In this document: one piece after another, positions 61,201 through 64,000 of the stretch
Position numbering within the stretch: position 1 is the stretch's first letter
How the letters are laid out: each line of letters opens with the position of its first letter
NCBI GenBank assembly: GCA_023634235.1
Contig: JAMKCF010000003.1
Coordinates: 9,808,742 to 9,872,741, forward strand
DNA length: 64,000 nt
Reading direction: 5' to 3'
DNA from: Pisaster brevispinus
Taxonomy: Eukaryota; Echinodermata; Asteroidea; Forcipulatida; Asteriidae
Notes under the pieces: generated by a model
The model's database searches: none
Told to the model about the DNA's origin: nothing
Seen by the model: only the letters and a program-made list of their open reading frames with translations
Made by a program: the position numbers and the translations under genes

Positions 61201-64000
61201 ACTGCGAAACTTTGGGACTGATAAATTGCCGCGTTGTGTTTCACAGTCCACAAAACAGTAGCTTATGAATGGCGACAGTGTTTTGTTCGCTGTCCGTTGG
61301 CCCCTCTTGGGCATTCACCGAGGTACCTATAACTGACGGTAATTTCATGCCGGTGGCATTTCGCTGAGAGACCCATGGATTGAGTCGTCCAGGTCCGCTA
61401 GTAGAACGGTGCACGTCTCATAGGAAGATTAGATTAAAGTTTTCATACAGGCTTTGTTTCCTCAAGTTATGAGCCTAATTCCAAAAACCTGCAAGCACAA
61501 AATATTGATTGCGGTTTTCATTTTGGAAGCAAAGTTTAGCAGGATACCAACCGTCGCTGGCAAGTTACATCCCACAGTGATTTTGTCGCGAACCGTTTTG
61601 TTTCCTACGTGAGAAACGTTTGTGGCGTGTCGTGGCCGAGTGGATAAGATCACTGGACTCAAGCTCTGGTGTTTCTGATCAGCAGAGTGTGGGTTCGAGC
61701 CCCGGTCGTGACACTTGTGTCCTTAAGCAAGACACTTAACCATGATTGCTTCGTCCTTCGGATGGGACGTAAAGCCGTTGGTCCCGTGTGTTGTGTAACG
61801 CACGAAAAAGAACCCAGTGCACTTATCGAAAAGAGAAGGGGTCCGCCCCGGTGTTCCTGGTTTGATCGGCTGCATATTGCGCCACAGCACCTTGTAAACC
61901 ATTCCTTCGGATGGGACGTAAAGCCGTTGGTCCCGTGTGTTGTGTAACGCACGAAAAAGAACCCAGTGCACTTATCGAAAAGAGAAGGGGTCCGCCCCGG
62001 TGTTCCTGGTTTGATCGGCTGCATATTGCGCCACAGCACCTTGTAAACCATTACATGGTGCTATGTAAAGGAGTAGGTCTCATACTTCAAACGAAGCCCC
62101 ACATACCTTGCAGGAAACATGAATGTTAAGCGCTTAGAGGCTGGCCTGCAGTAGGCGCTATACAAATACAATATATATATATATATATAATAGCTATTCA
62201 TCCCATTCCTCTGACGTCACACACGGCTACTCTCTGCCCATGGCATGTTCCGCAATTAGGAAGTCAAAATGCAGGTGAAGATATTACGGTACGCGTTTAA
62301 CTGCTAGCGGTCTGATACAAATCCACCATGCACAGTAACACACGGGTAATCCAACACCCCAAAAAGTGCAAGCAATAATCTTTTGCTATGATGACGTCAC
62401 GTGAATTGGGTGAACTAAAAAATGGCCACAGTCTGAGTATTGGGTGTTGGTAAGTTTGGTGTAATTCTTGCATCTAGTCATAAAAAAACAGTCATAAAAA
62501 ACAGGATACCCGCGCCATACCGTTATTATAGTGCATTGCACTTTTGATTCTGTAGTACTACTCTAACATCGGGATGTAATCAAAGATGTACCATGATGTC
62601 TTTAAATGTTTATTTGCTCAATTTTGAACTTCAAAACTACTCATCCGGCGTCGGGCTGTTATACAAGAAAATTGCACCTGGAATTGACTGTCTACAACGT
62701 ACATTTCATCAATCGAAACATCCAGCGTAATATGATATCGTCAAATATTGTCCGCACTTCTCAATTAAGACGTGTTCTCTTCAGCTGACTTCCTTCCTGT
62801 CTCCACACATCCATCACCATCTACCCGGCCCGTATTTAAACATCCCGCACGAGGATACATCGCCGTGTAGTTGGGGAGTGGTCACGTGAGCCAATGCGTG
62901 GTATCCGTTTGCCTAACGGGAGTTTACTTGTGGGGTTCTTGGCTATGATTTTCAAAATGTTTACAGTGTAATGTCGTGAATAATTAATTCAACTTTGCGG
63001 ACCGTGCCGGTCGAGTATGGGGTGGGGAGTTCAATGCACAAAAACGTGTATTTTGGCCCGCTTTGTGCACTGGGGACTGTACAATGAAGACAGTTTCGTA
63101 GCTGACCCTCTCCAAATCATATTTTGTATTTTCTGTTTCTAATCCCCTAACCATAAATGACAGATTTGATCATGTCGATTGAAGGCGTCTAATATTAGCA
63201 CGTGGACTTGAAGTTGTTTATGTGTTGTACGCGCATATTACAACCATTAATACTTCTCTGCACCCAGGAGTGGAGCTGCTTCTTTTTACACGGAGTCTTT
63301 AACGATGCAATGTGATTTAATCCCTCGTGTAAAAATTACATAACAAATTCACACCAGTAGCACTGTCGTGAAAAAAATGTCAAAGAAGTTTAGGCCCGGG
63401 TATTCTATATGGCCCTTTTCGAAACCTGGCTTCTGCTCAGGCTCTGTCTTGGACTCTGGCTTGGGCTCTGGCTTGGACTCTGGCTTGGGCTCTGGCTTGG
63501 ACTCTGGCATTGGCTCCGGCTTAGTCTCTAAGCTCCGGATAGGGCTCTGGCTTGCGGGCTGGCTCAGGCTCTGGCCAGGGCTCCGGCTTGGGCTGTGGAT
63601 TTTGCTCCGGCTGGAAATCTGGCTTGGGCTTTGGCAAAGGCTCTGGCTTGGGCTCTGGATAGGGCTGTGGCTTGCGGTCTGGCTTGGGCTCTGGATAGAG
63701 CTGTGGCTTGGGCTATGGCTTGGGCTCCAGCTTGGGCTCTTCTAAGGGCTCCGACAGTCATGCCGAAAACGTACACTTTCGGTACTTCAAACAGCTGGAC
63801 AGTGCCCAAGCTGGGGCCAGAACCACTGATCAGTGGTTTTAAAAAATATGCCTCTGGCTTTAACAAATCTAGAATTCAATAACTTGTTACTCAGGTGGGG
63901 AGGGGGGGGGATGAAATGGGAATTATATAAATTCTGATGTCAATTAAACTGATACAAAAATATTTGACATTACCTGACTTGACCGCAGCAAACGGATCGG
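24973..64000 (-). CDS. Delta-type ionotropic glutamate receptor (GRID-like), 12 visible exons, 5' end beyond window
   Basis: A ligand-gated ion channel or synaptic adhesion-type receptor of the plasma membrane. Minus-strand exons, 5' to 3': 64000-63974 (partial), 42413-42156, 41385-41177, 40417-40364, 32713-32519, 31983-31822, 31156-31040, 30261-30151, 29616-29425, 27340-27016, 26285-25808, 25270-24973. All phases agree, giving about 807 visible residues. Order: amino-terminal domain (exons 1-7), S1 lobe, M1, pore loop SCMQQGG, M3 with [10 protein letters not shown]2 lobe with a WD pocket, M4, and a short tail ending at TAG 24973. ATD wording ([27 protein letters not shown]), SMWF..QQGG and FxWDxxxxDY all match vertebrate GRID1/2 better than kainate, AMPA or NMDA receptors, so delta is the best call; a related AKDF class such as phi cannot be excluded. 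The tail lacks the long C terminus and PDZ ligand of vertebrate GRIDs. Signal peptide and first ATD residues are outside the window. Confidence 0.9.
25271..25807 (-). other. GRID-type receptor intron
   Basis: Intron of 537 bp with a strong GTAAGT donor; no repeat recognised. Confidence 0.75.
25808..26285 (-). CDS. GRID-type receptor exon: pore exit, M3, S2 lobe
   Basis: Begins [21 protein letters not shown] and contains [20 protein letters not shown]. The first Ser of the canonical SYTANLAAF gate is Thr. S2 contains [22 protein letters not shown], and [15 protein letters not shown] with the W-D pair at 25936-25941. The end [18 protein letters not shown] leads to a phase-2 donor. Confidence 0.97.
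26335..26415. mobile_element. 3' part of the GGGTCA/TGACCC dispersed element
   Basis: ACCAGGTCAGCCTGACCCAG then AATTGATCATCAGG, CCACTGGCATCCGGAATCTG and GGTCATTTCTGACC follow the 3' half of the family. It lies 50 bp from an exon. Confidence 0.6.
26532..26915. mobile_element. TA-flanked foldback element containing an ATCGATCG minisatellite
   Basis: The left end TGGAACGCCAAAGAGGC is perfectly inverted at the right end as GCCTCTTTGGCGTTCCA. Both are flanked by TA (26530-26531 and 26916-26917), the target-site duplication of Tc1/mariner-type elements. Most of the 384 bp is tandem repeat; there is no transposase frame. Confidence 0.75.
26560..26780. repeat. About 20-22 bp minisatellite of ATCGATCGATCGTTCTTTT units
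   Basis: Roughly nine to ten units of CATCGATCGATCGTTCTTTT with small length changes. Each unit has a self-complementary ATCGATCGAT core. A second short array of GAAAGACCRATT units follows at about 26795-26842. Confidence 0.85.
27016..27340 (-). CDS. GRID-type receptor exon: end of S1, M1, pore loop
   Basis: Reads [20 protein letters not shown] then [17 protein letters not shown]; the Arg in SDRE is the conserved agonist-carboxylate ligand. M1 is [19 protein letters not shown]. The exon ends in [14 protein letters not shown], the pore loop, with CAG codons for both Gln. Phase-1 GTAAG donor. Confidence 0.97.
27860..28138. mobile_element. Long-TIR foldback element (TTTGGCTATAGxGCC family), copy 1
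   Basis: From the left, GATACTAGCACGG, ACACACAGTCA, GTCACGAGAAAGACATTTGG and CTATAGTGCCAGCGCAGG. Read in reverse complement from the right, the same order appears as GATGATACAAGCAC, AAGTCA, GTTATGAGAGAGATATTTAG and CTTTAGGGTCATCGTAG. The arms are over 100 bp with mismatches. Copy 2 is at 48510-48790. Confidence 0.6.
29298..29395. repeat. Small palindromic element
   Basis: ACTTGGTGGCGCACTAT faces AAAGTGCGCCACGAGT. The centre CCCGTATTGAGTTTAACTCA then TTACGGG forms a hairpin with one mismatch. About 100 bp. Confidence 0.6.
29425..29616 (-). CDS. GRID-type receptor exon: S1 lobe
   Basis: 64 codons: [20 protein letters not shown] then [40 protein letters not shown] and [21 protein letters not shown] and GTWNGLIGE are hallmarks of the glutamate-receptor S1 lobe. 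Phase 0 both ends, GTAAGT donor. Confidence 0.97.
29970..30130. repeat. Two copies of a 99-bp unit, each with a CRE
   Basis: AGACCATTGATAGACAG and AGACCATGGACAGATAT start the two units. Both contain TGACGTCAGTGC (TGACGTCA at 30002-30009 and 30101-30108) and end at TCAGAC. Confidence 0.6.
30151..30261 (-). CDS. GRID-type receptor exon: ATD to S1 junction
   Basis: 37 codons: [20 protein letters not shown] then [17 protein letters not shown]. IGxWxP and LRIVTVV+EAPFV mark the end of the ATD and start of S1. NNT is a glycosylation sequon. Confidence 0.93.
30720..30870. repeat. Possible GGGCCAATTTCATA-family MITE remnant
   Basis: GCTTATCATAG, GGTTACCAGC and TTAGCTTAGCA wording is typical of that family, but the ends are not clear. 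Confidence 0.3.
31040..31156 (-). CDS. GRID-type receptor exon: late ATD
   Basis: 39 codons: [20 protein letters not shown] then [19 protein letters not shown]. GLxGxIRYN is the conserved end of iGluR ATDs. NHT and NQT are sequons. GTGAGG donor. Confidence 0.94.
31250..31475 (-). mobile_element. tRNA-Leu-like SINE, minus orientation
   Basis: On the minus strand: GTGTCGTGGCCGACGGAGTT, then AACTCAAGTCCTGATGG, then a B-box GGGTTCGAATCCTGG. It has the same head as 61627-62190. Confidence 0.6.
31822..31983 (-). CDS. GRID-type receptor exon: ATD
   Basis: 54 codons: [20 protein letters not shown] then [20 protein letters not shown] and [26 protein letters not shown] matches the iGluR YDAVLLLA segment. 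The donor GTAACA is weak. Confidence 0.93.
32519..32713 (-). CDS. GRID-type receptor exon: ATD
   Basis: 65 codons from [20 protein letters not shown] to [23 protein letters not shown] and NAT are sequons. Joins in phase 0 to [10 protein letters not shown]. Confidence 0.92.
32783..32897. mobile_element. MITE with intact GCTAGGTGGCAGCAG arms
   Basis: Left GCTAGGTGGCAGCAGA from 32795, right TCTGCTGCCACCTAGC ending 32885, a perfect 16-bp inverted pair. The centre has GAGCATGCGCAC. It lies 70 bp upstream of an ATD exon. Confidence 0.7.
33650..33890. mobile_element. Foldback element with ATTCGCTCG/CCCCAGCG ends
   Basis: Left AGAATCTATTCGCTCGTCCC then CAGCGCC. Right in reverse complement is AGATTCTGTTCGCTCGGCCC then CAGCG. 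An inner CCAGCGCCTT..AAGGCGCTGG hairpin is present, and both halves carry TGGGATGGGC. About 240 bp. Confidence 0.55.
33886..33935. repeat. End fragment of the GGCCATGTCCGAA family
   Basis: CACTGCCGAAGCCGGCAGTT then CGGACATGGCC is one terminus of the family seen whole at 45018-45140. Confidence 0.5.
34690..34770 (+). repeat. tRNA-like SINE head fragment
   Basis: TGGTGTAGCTGTTAAGACGG (A-box-like) and GGGGTCCAAATCCCACC (B-box-like) are 30-40 bp apart. The arms do not fold into a full tRNA. Confidence 0.35.
35925..36320. mobile_element. GGGTCA/TGACCC dispersed element, diverged
   Basis: Repeated AATCCGGGTCAGAGTTGACT, TTCCGGGTCAATTTGACCTG and GGGTCAGATTTTATTAGATT phrases; rich in GGGTCA half-sites, with ends unclear. 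Confidence 0.55.
37061..37219. mobile_element. MITE with TATAGAGCTGCT ends
   Basis: Left TATAGAGCTGCTAAGCAC faces right TGCTTAAGCAGCTCTATA. The inner TTACCAGCCAAAATACCATG is typical of the GGGCCAATTTCATAGAGCTG family. About 160 bp. Confidence 0.6.
38250..38365 (+). mobile_element. tRNA-derived SINE fragment (GGCTCAGTGGT type)
   Basis: GGTCGGCTCAGTGGTTTCTT (A box), CCTGCGATTCACCTCTATGG, then a B box CCGGTTCGAATCCCACC and GCATGTGGATTGGCTTTTCA. A better-preserved relative of 24700-24835. Confidence 0.6.
38400..38610. mobile_element. GGGTCA/TGACCC dispersed element, near full length
   Basis: Starts AAAATTGACCCCGATTCCGG and ends GTGGGTCAATTCTGACTCGA then GAGTCATTAAAG. The internal order (GGCTTGACCCATTTATGGGT, CAAACTGACGCAGAA, TTTCTGGGTCAGCCTGACAC) matches the copies at 42555-42750 and 50010-50258. 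Confidence 0.65.
39935..40331. mobile_element. Two adjoining GGGTCA/TGACCC elements (one partial)
   Basis: A 3' part (CCGAGTCAGCCTGGCCC ... GATTCTGACACTGGAGG) at about 39935-40018, then a longer copy at about 40090-40331 ending AATCCTGACCCGGAAGTTTT then GAGAGTGTAATTA. Confidence 0.6.
40364..40417 (-). CDS. GRID-type receptor exon: ATD (18 codons)
   Basis: [18 protein letters not shown], matching the iGluR pattern A..xGM...Y.WI.TT. Phase 0 both ends, GTAGGA donor. Confidence 0.88.
41177..41385 (-). CDS. GRID-type receptor exon: ATD
   Basis: With the carried base it reads [21 protein letters not shown] through [20 protein letters not shown] to SMKMIRQ. The acceptor is CCCCAAAAG. Joined to the previous exon it gives [16 protein letters not shown], parallel to the GRID FYDSE...I.EFL segment. 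Confidence 0.92.
42003..42100. repeat. TTACGT-rich repeat in a GRID-type intron
   Basis: GTATTACGTTTGCTACGTAT, TACGTTCGTTACGTATATTA and similar phrases follow each other; TACGT occurs about ten times in 100 bp. Confidence 0.65.
42156..42413 (-). CDS. GRID-type receptor exon: ATD
   Basis: Reads (A)[57 protein letters not shown] and [16 protein letters not shown]. Very close in layout to the GRID1/2 segment from ACDLMNQGILALVSS to FIIFYDSE. NST is a sequon. The first two bases complete a codon begun in the exon at 63974. Confidence 0.96.
42555..42750. mobile_element. GGGTCA/TGACCC dispersed element, compact copy
   Basis: Opens ACTCCAGGGTCAGAATTGAC, contains TTTCTGGGTCAGGCTGACCC, and closes GGGTCAATAATGACCCGGGA then GTCTTTTGGAGTG. 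It is the clearest compact copy, about 195 bp, just outside an ATD exon. Confidence 0.7.
45018..45140. mobile_element. Foldback element, GGCTACGGCTACGG family
   Basis: CCAAATTGGCTACGGCTACG faces CCGTAGCCGCTATTGTAGAC then ACGGCC; the inner GCTAAGGGTGTTGCT is shared with 21845-21960. About 120 bp. Confidence 0.65.
46137..46270 (+). pseudogene. THAP-domain remnant
   Basis: From ATG 46138 the frame reads [17 protein letters not shown], then a short gap, then [18 protein letters not shown]. The first part matches the CxxxxC start of THAP fingers and the second the R..W...V...R..W helix. The HxFPK part between them and the closing C..H..HF are missing, and the frame runs on into unrelated sequence. 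It is most likely a decayed transposase or host THAP copy, not an active gene. Confidence 0.4.
46894..46920. repeat. (CT)n microsatellite
   Basis: Uninterrupted CT dinucleotide run. Confidence 0.9.
48198..48293. mobile_element. GCTAGGTGGCAG-family MITE, diverged
   Basis: GGGGGACTTTTGAGAC opens it. TTGTTCTCGGTAAGTCTGCT then GCATGTCACCTAGCGTTCCA and AAGTC closes it. Only the right arm keeps the CTAGGTG core. Confidence 0.5.
48510..48790. mobile_element. Long-TIR foldback element (TTTGGCTATAGGGCC family), copy 2
   Basis: TTGGCACACAGTTAGTGTGT, GATGAGACAGATTTGGCTAT and AGGGCCATCGTAGACTTGAA on the left are repeated in inverted order on the right (AACACACAGTCACGAGTATG, AGGGCCATCGCAGGTTTGAT). Related to 27860-28138. 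Confidence 0.6.
49690..49800. repeat. Palindromic ATTAAGATTGATTC / AAGATCAATCTTAG segment
   Basis: CGATTTCACAAAGTACTAAG, GATTCATCTTAATTTGCCTA and AACTTAAGATCAATCTTAGC are mutually complementary. The left edge resembles the (GG)CCRATTTCATAAAG MITE family. Confidence 0.4.
50010..50258. mobile_element. GGGTCA/TGACCC dispersed element, full-length-like copy
   Basis: Starts AAACCTGGTCCGATTTGACT and ends GTTCTGACCCGGAAGTTATT then AGAGTGTA. It includes TTTCCGGGTCAGCCTGACCA and CCACCTGGCACCCAGAATCC. About 250 bp. Confidence 0.65.
50340..50520 (-). repeat. Possible SINE body fragment
   Basis: GTGTCTGGCTCAAGGACGCA then GGTGCCATGTCCAAGACCCA and CACCAGACCGCTCTACCACA resemble the reverse of tRNA-derived SINE heads, but no clean B box is present. 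Confidence 0.3.
52918..52940. repeat. (TTTA)n microsatellite
   Basis: TTTATTTATTTATTTATTT run. Confidence 0.85.
55085..55122. repeat. G-run plus (GT)n microsatellite
   Basis: GAGGGAGGGGGGGGGGGGAG followed by an uninterrupted GT dinucleotide run. Confidence 0.9.
55302..55328. repeat. (CT)n microsatellite
   Basis: Uninterrupted CT run. Confidence 0.9.
56330..56545. mobile_element. Harbinger-like MITE with TTA duplication
   Basis: Left GGGCCTTGTCACACGAGGCA and right TGCCTCGTGTGACATGGGCC are inverted with two mismatches. Further in, CTTTTACAGGCAACTTGG faces TGGTTGCCTGTAAATTG. TTA flanks both ends (56327-56329, 56546-56548), the target size typical of PIF/Harbinger. 216 bp, non-coding. Confidence 0.7.
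57590..57660. repeat. End of the TGTGTCTTTATTGT family
   Basis: ATTGTGTCTTTATTGTATTC then TGGGAATCTCAGGAATTCCT and TAAAGG matches the right end of the copy at 59450-59625. Confidence 0.5.
57965..58098. mobile_element. Foldback element, GCGTTCGAATCAAGCG / GGCTTCGAC family
   Basis: Left GCGTTCGAATCAAGCGACTT then TGGCTTCGACTATGGCCGCT; right GCCATAGCCACGGCTGAAGC then TGTCAATTCGGGACCCGGCC. About 130 bp, same family as 45018-45140. Confidence 0.6.
59450..59625. mobile_element. MITE with CACACAAAAATAAAGACACA ends
   Basis: CACACAAAAATAAAGACACA then ATAGAGGGG faces CCCCTCTTGTTGTGTCTTCA then TTGTGTGCTGGG. The centre has AGTTGGTGC and GCACCAAC inverted. About 175 bp. Confidence 0.55.
60306..60470 (-). 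other. Unassigned open frame ending at a strong donor
   Basis: Minus-strand frame [20 protein letters not shown] ... GNVNY stops exactly at a consensus AT|GTAAGT donor. A possible acceptor (GGCGTCAG) lies upstream. I do not recognise the peptide. It could be an alternative exon of the receptor gene, an exon of a nested transcript, or chance. Confidence 0.2.
61627..62190 (+). mobile_element. tRNA-Leu-derived SINE with internal 149-bp duplication
   Basis: The head has an A box TGGCCGAGTGG at 61633-61643, a CTGGACTCAAGCTCTGG anticodon-arm-like segment with CAA, and a B box GGTTCGAGCCC at 61692-61702, resembling tRNA-Leu(CAA). The body (CCTTCGGATGGGACGTAAAG ... CACCTTGTAAACCATT) is present twice in tandem (61755-61903, 61904-62052). 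The 3' end (AAGCGCTTAGAGGC ... GGCGCTATACAAATA) is followed by a TA-rich microsatellite, as in SINE tails. Confidence 0.85.
62170..62190. repeat. (TA)n microsatellite at SINE 3' end
   Basis: Uninterrupted AT run directly after the SINE tail. Confidence 0.9.
63405..63850. mobile_element. Expanded foldback element with GGCCCTTTTCGAAACC end
   Basis: The left end TGGCCCTTTTCGAAACCTGG matches the terminal wording of 18290-18362. The interior is the GGCTTG minisatellite. The right end is less clear (AGGGCTCC then AGTGGTTTTAAAAAATATG). Confidence 0.5.
63420..63760. repeat. GGCTCTGGCTTG minisatellite (6/12-bp unit)
   Basis: About 340 bp of TGGCTTGGGCTC, TGGACTC and TGGCTTGCGG variants, based on a 6-bp GGCTYK step and a 12-bp GGCTCTGGCTTG unit. 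It is open in several frames because stops are rare in the repeat, which is why a 125-codon frame runs through it; this is not evidence of coding. Confidence 0.85.
63974..64000 (-). CDS. GRID-type receptor exon: early ATD (partial, cut by window edge)
   Basis: Minus strand reads DPFAAVKS then G before a GTAATG donor (phase 1). Joined to 42413 it gives [16 protein letters not shown], parallel to NPFQAVQEACDLMN in vertebrate GRID. The match in both residues and splice phase makes this exon credible despite its 27 visible bases. Confidence 0.82.

Larger units (their letters stand above)
42414..63973 (-). other. GRID-type receptor first visible intron (21.6 kb)
   Basis: No exon of a known gene was recognised on either strand in this interval. 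It contains many dispersed elements (listed separately), a THAP-domain remnant at 46137-46270 and simple repeats. Stretches between the listed elements (for example 42760-45000, 49290-50000, 50530-52900, 53000-55080, 60620-61620, 62200-63400) hold nothing I can name. Confidence 0.6.

Noticed and set aside
61627..61712. Functional tRNA-Leu(CAA) gene
   Set aside because: A and B boxes are present, but the acceptor stem pairs poorly and the sequence runs directly into a SINE body and tail.
63368..63745. 125-codon open frame of Gly/Ser/Leu/Trp repeats
   Set aside because: It is the translation of a GGCTTG minisatellite; the repeat lacks stops in several frames, so openness means nothing.

Overview
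The window is animal nuclear DNA, not bacterial or phage. It is AT-rich, the coding sequence is cut into short exons with GT..AG splice sites, and about every kilobase carries a fragment of a small inverted-repeat element or a tRNA-derived SINE. Two conserved animal genes can be rebuilt exon by exon. Gene content and repeat style suggest an invertebrate deuterostome; an echinoderm is my best guess, but nothing here proves the species.

Left third, about 3.4-14.5 kb, + strand: a complete TSG101 gene (ESCRT-I subunit). Eleven coding exons join with consistent phase into a predicted 435-residue protein with an inactive UEV domain, a Pro/Tyr-rich linker, a coiled coil and a C-terminal steadiness box. 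Its introns hold foldback elements, SINE fragments, a 259-bp tandem duplication and a degenerate tandem array.

Middle, 14.5-24.9 kb: intergenic sequence between two convergent genes. It holds possible poly(A) signals, several foldback (MITE-like) families, a tandem array of palindromic GGGTCA half-sites, a possible FLYWCH-like relic and a GC-rich island.

Right part, 24.97-64.0 kb, - strand: an ionotropic glutamate receptor of the delta (GRID) type. Twelve coding exons are visible, from the C terminus at 24973 to a partial exon cut by the right edge (63974-64000). Phases agree across all joins. The visible protein has most of the amino-terminal domain, the two-lobed ligand-binding domain, the pore and M3, and M4 with a very short tail. 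The signal peptide and first ATD residues lie beyond the window. Its introns (one of about 21.6 kb) are crowded with mobile-element debris, including a TA-flanked element with an ATCGATCG minisatellite, a THAP-domain remnant, a SINE with an internal duplication and a GGCTTG-rich minisatellite.

No operon, CRISPR array, rRNA or clear functional tRNA gene was seen. The two genes have no obvious functional link. The most unusual material is in the repeats: one dispersed family carries ERE-like inverted GGGTCA half-sites, and another carries CTCF-like GCTAGGTGGCAG cores in its arms.
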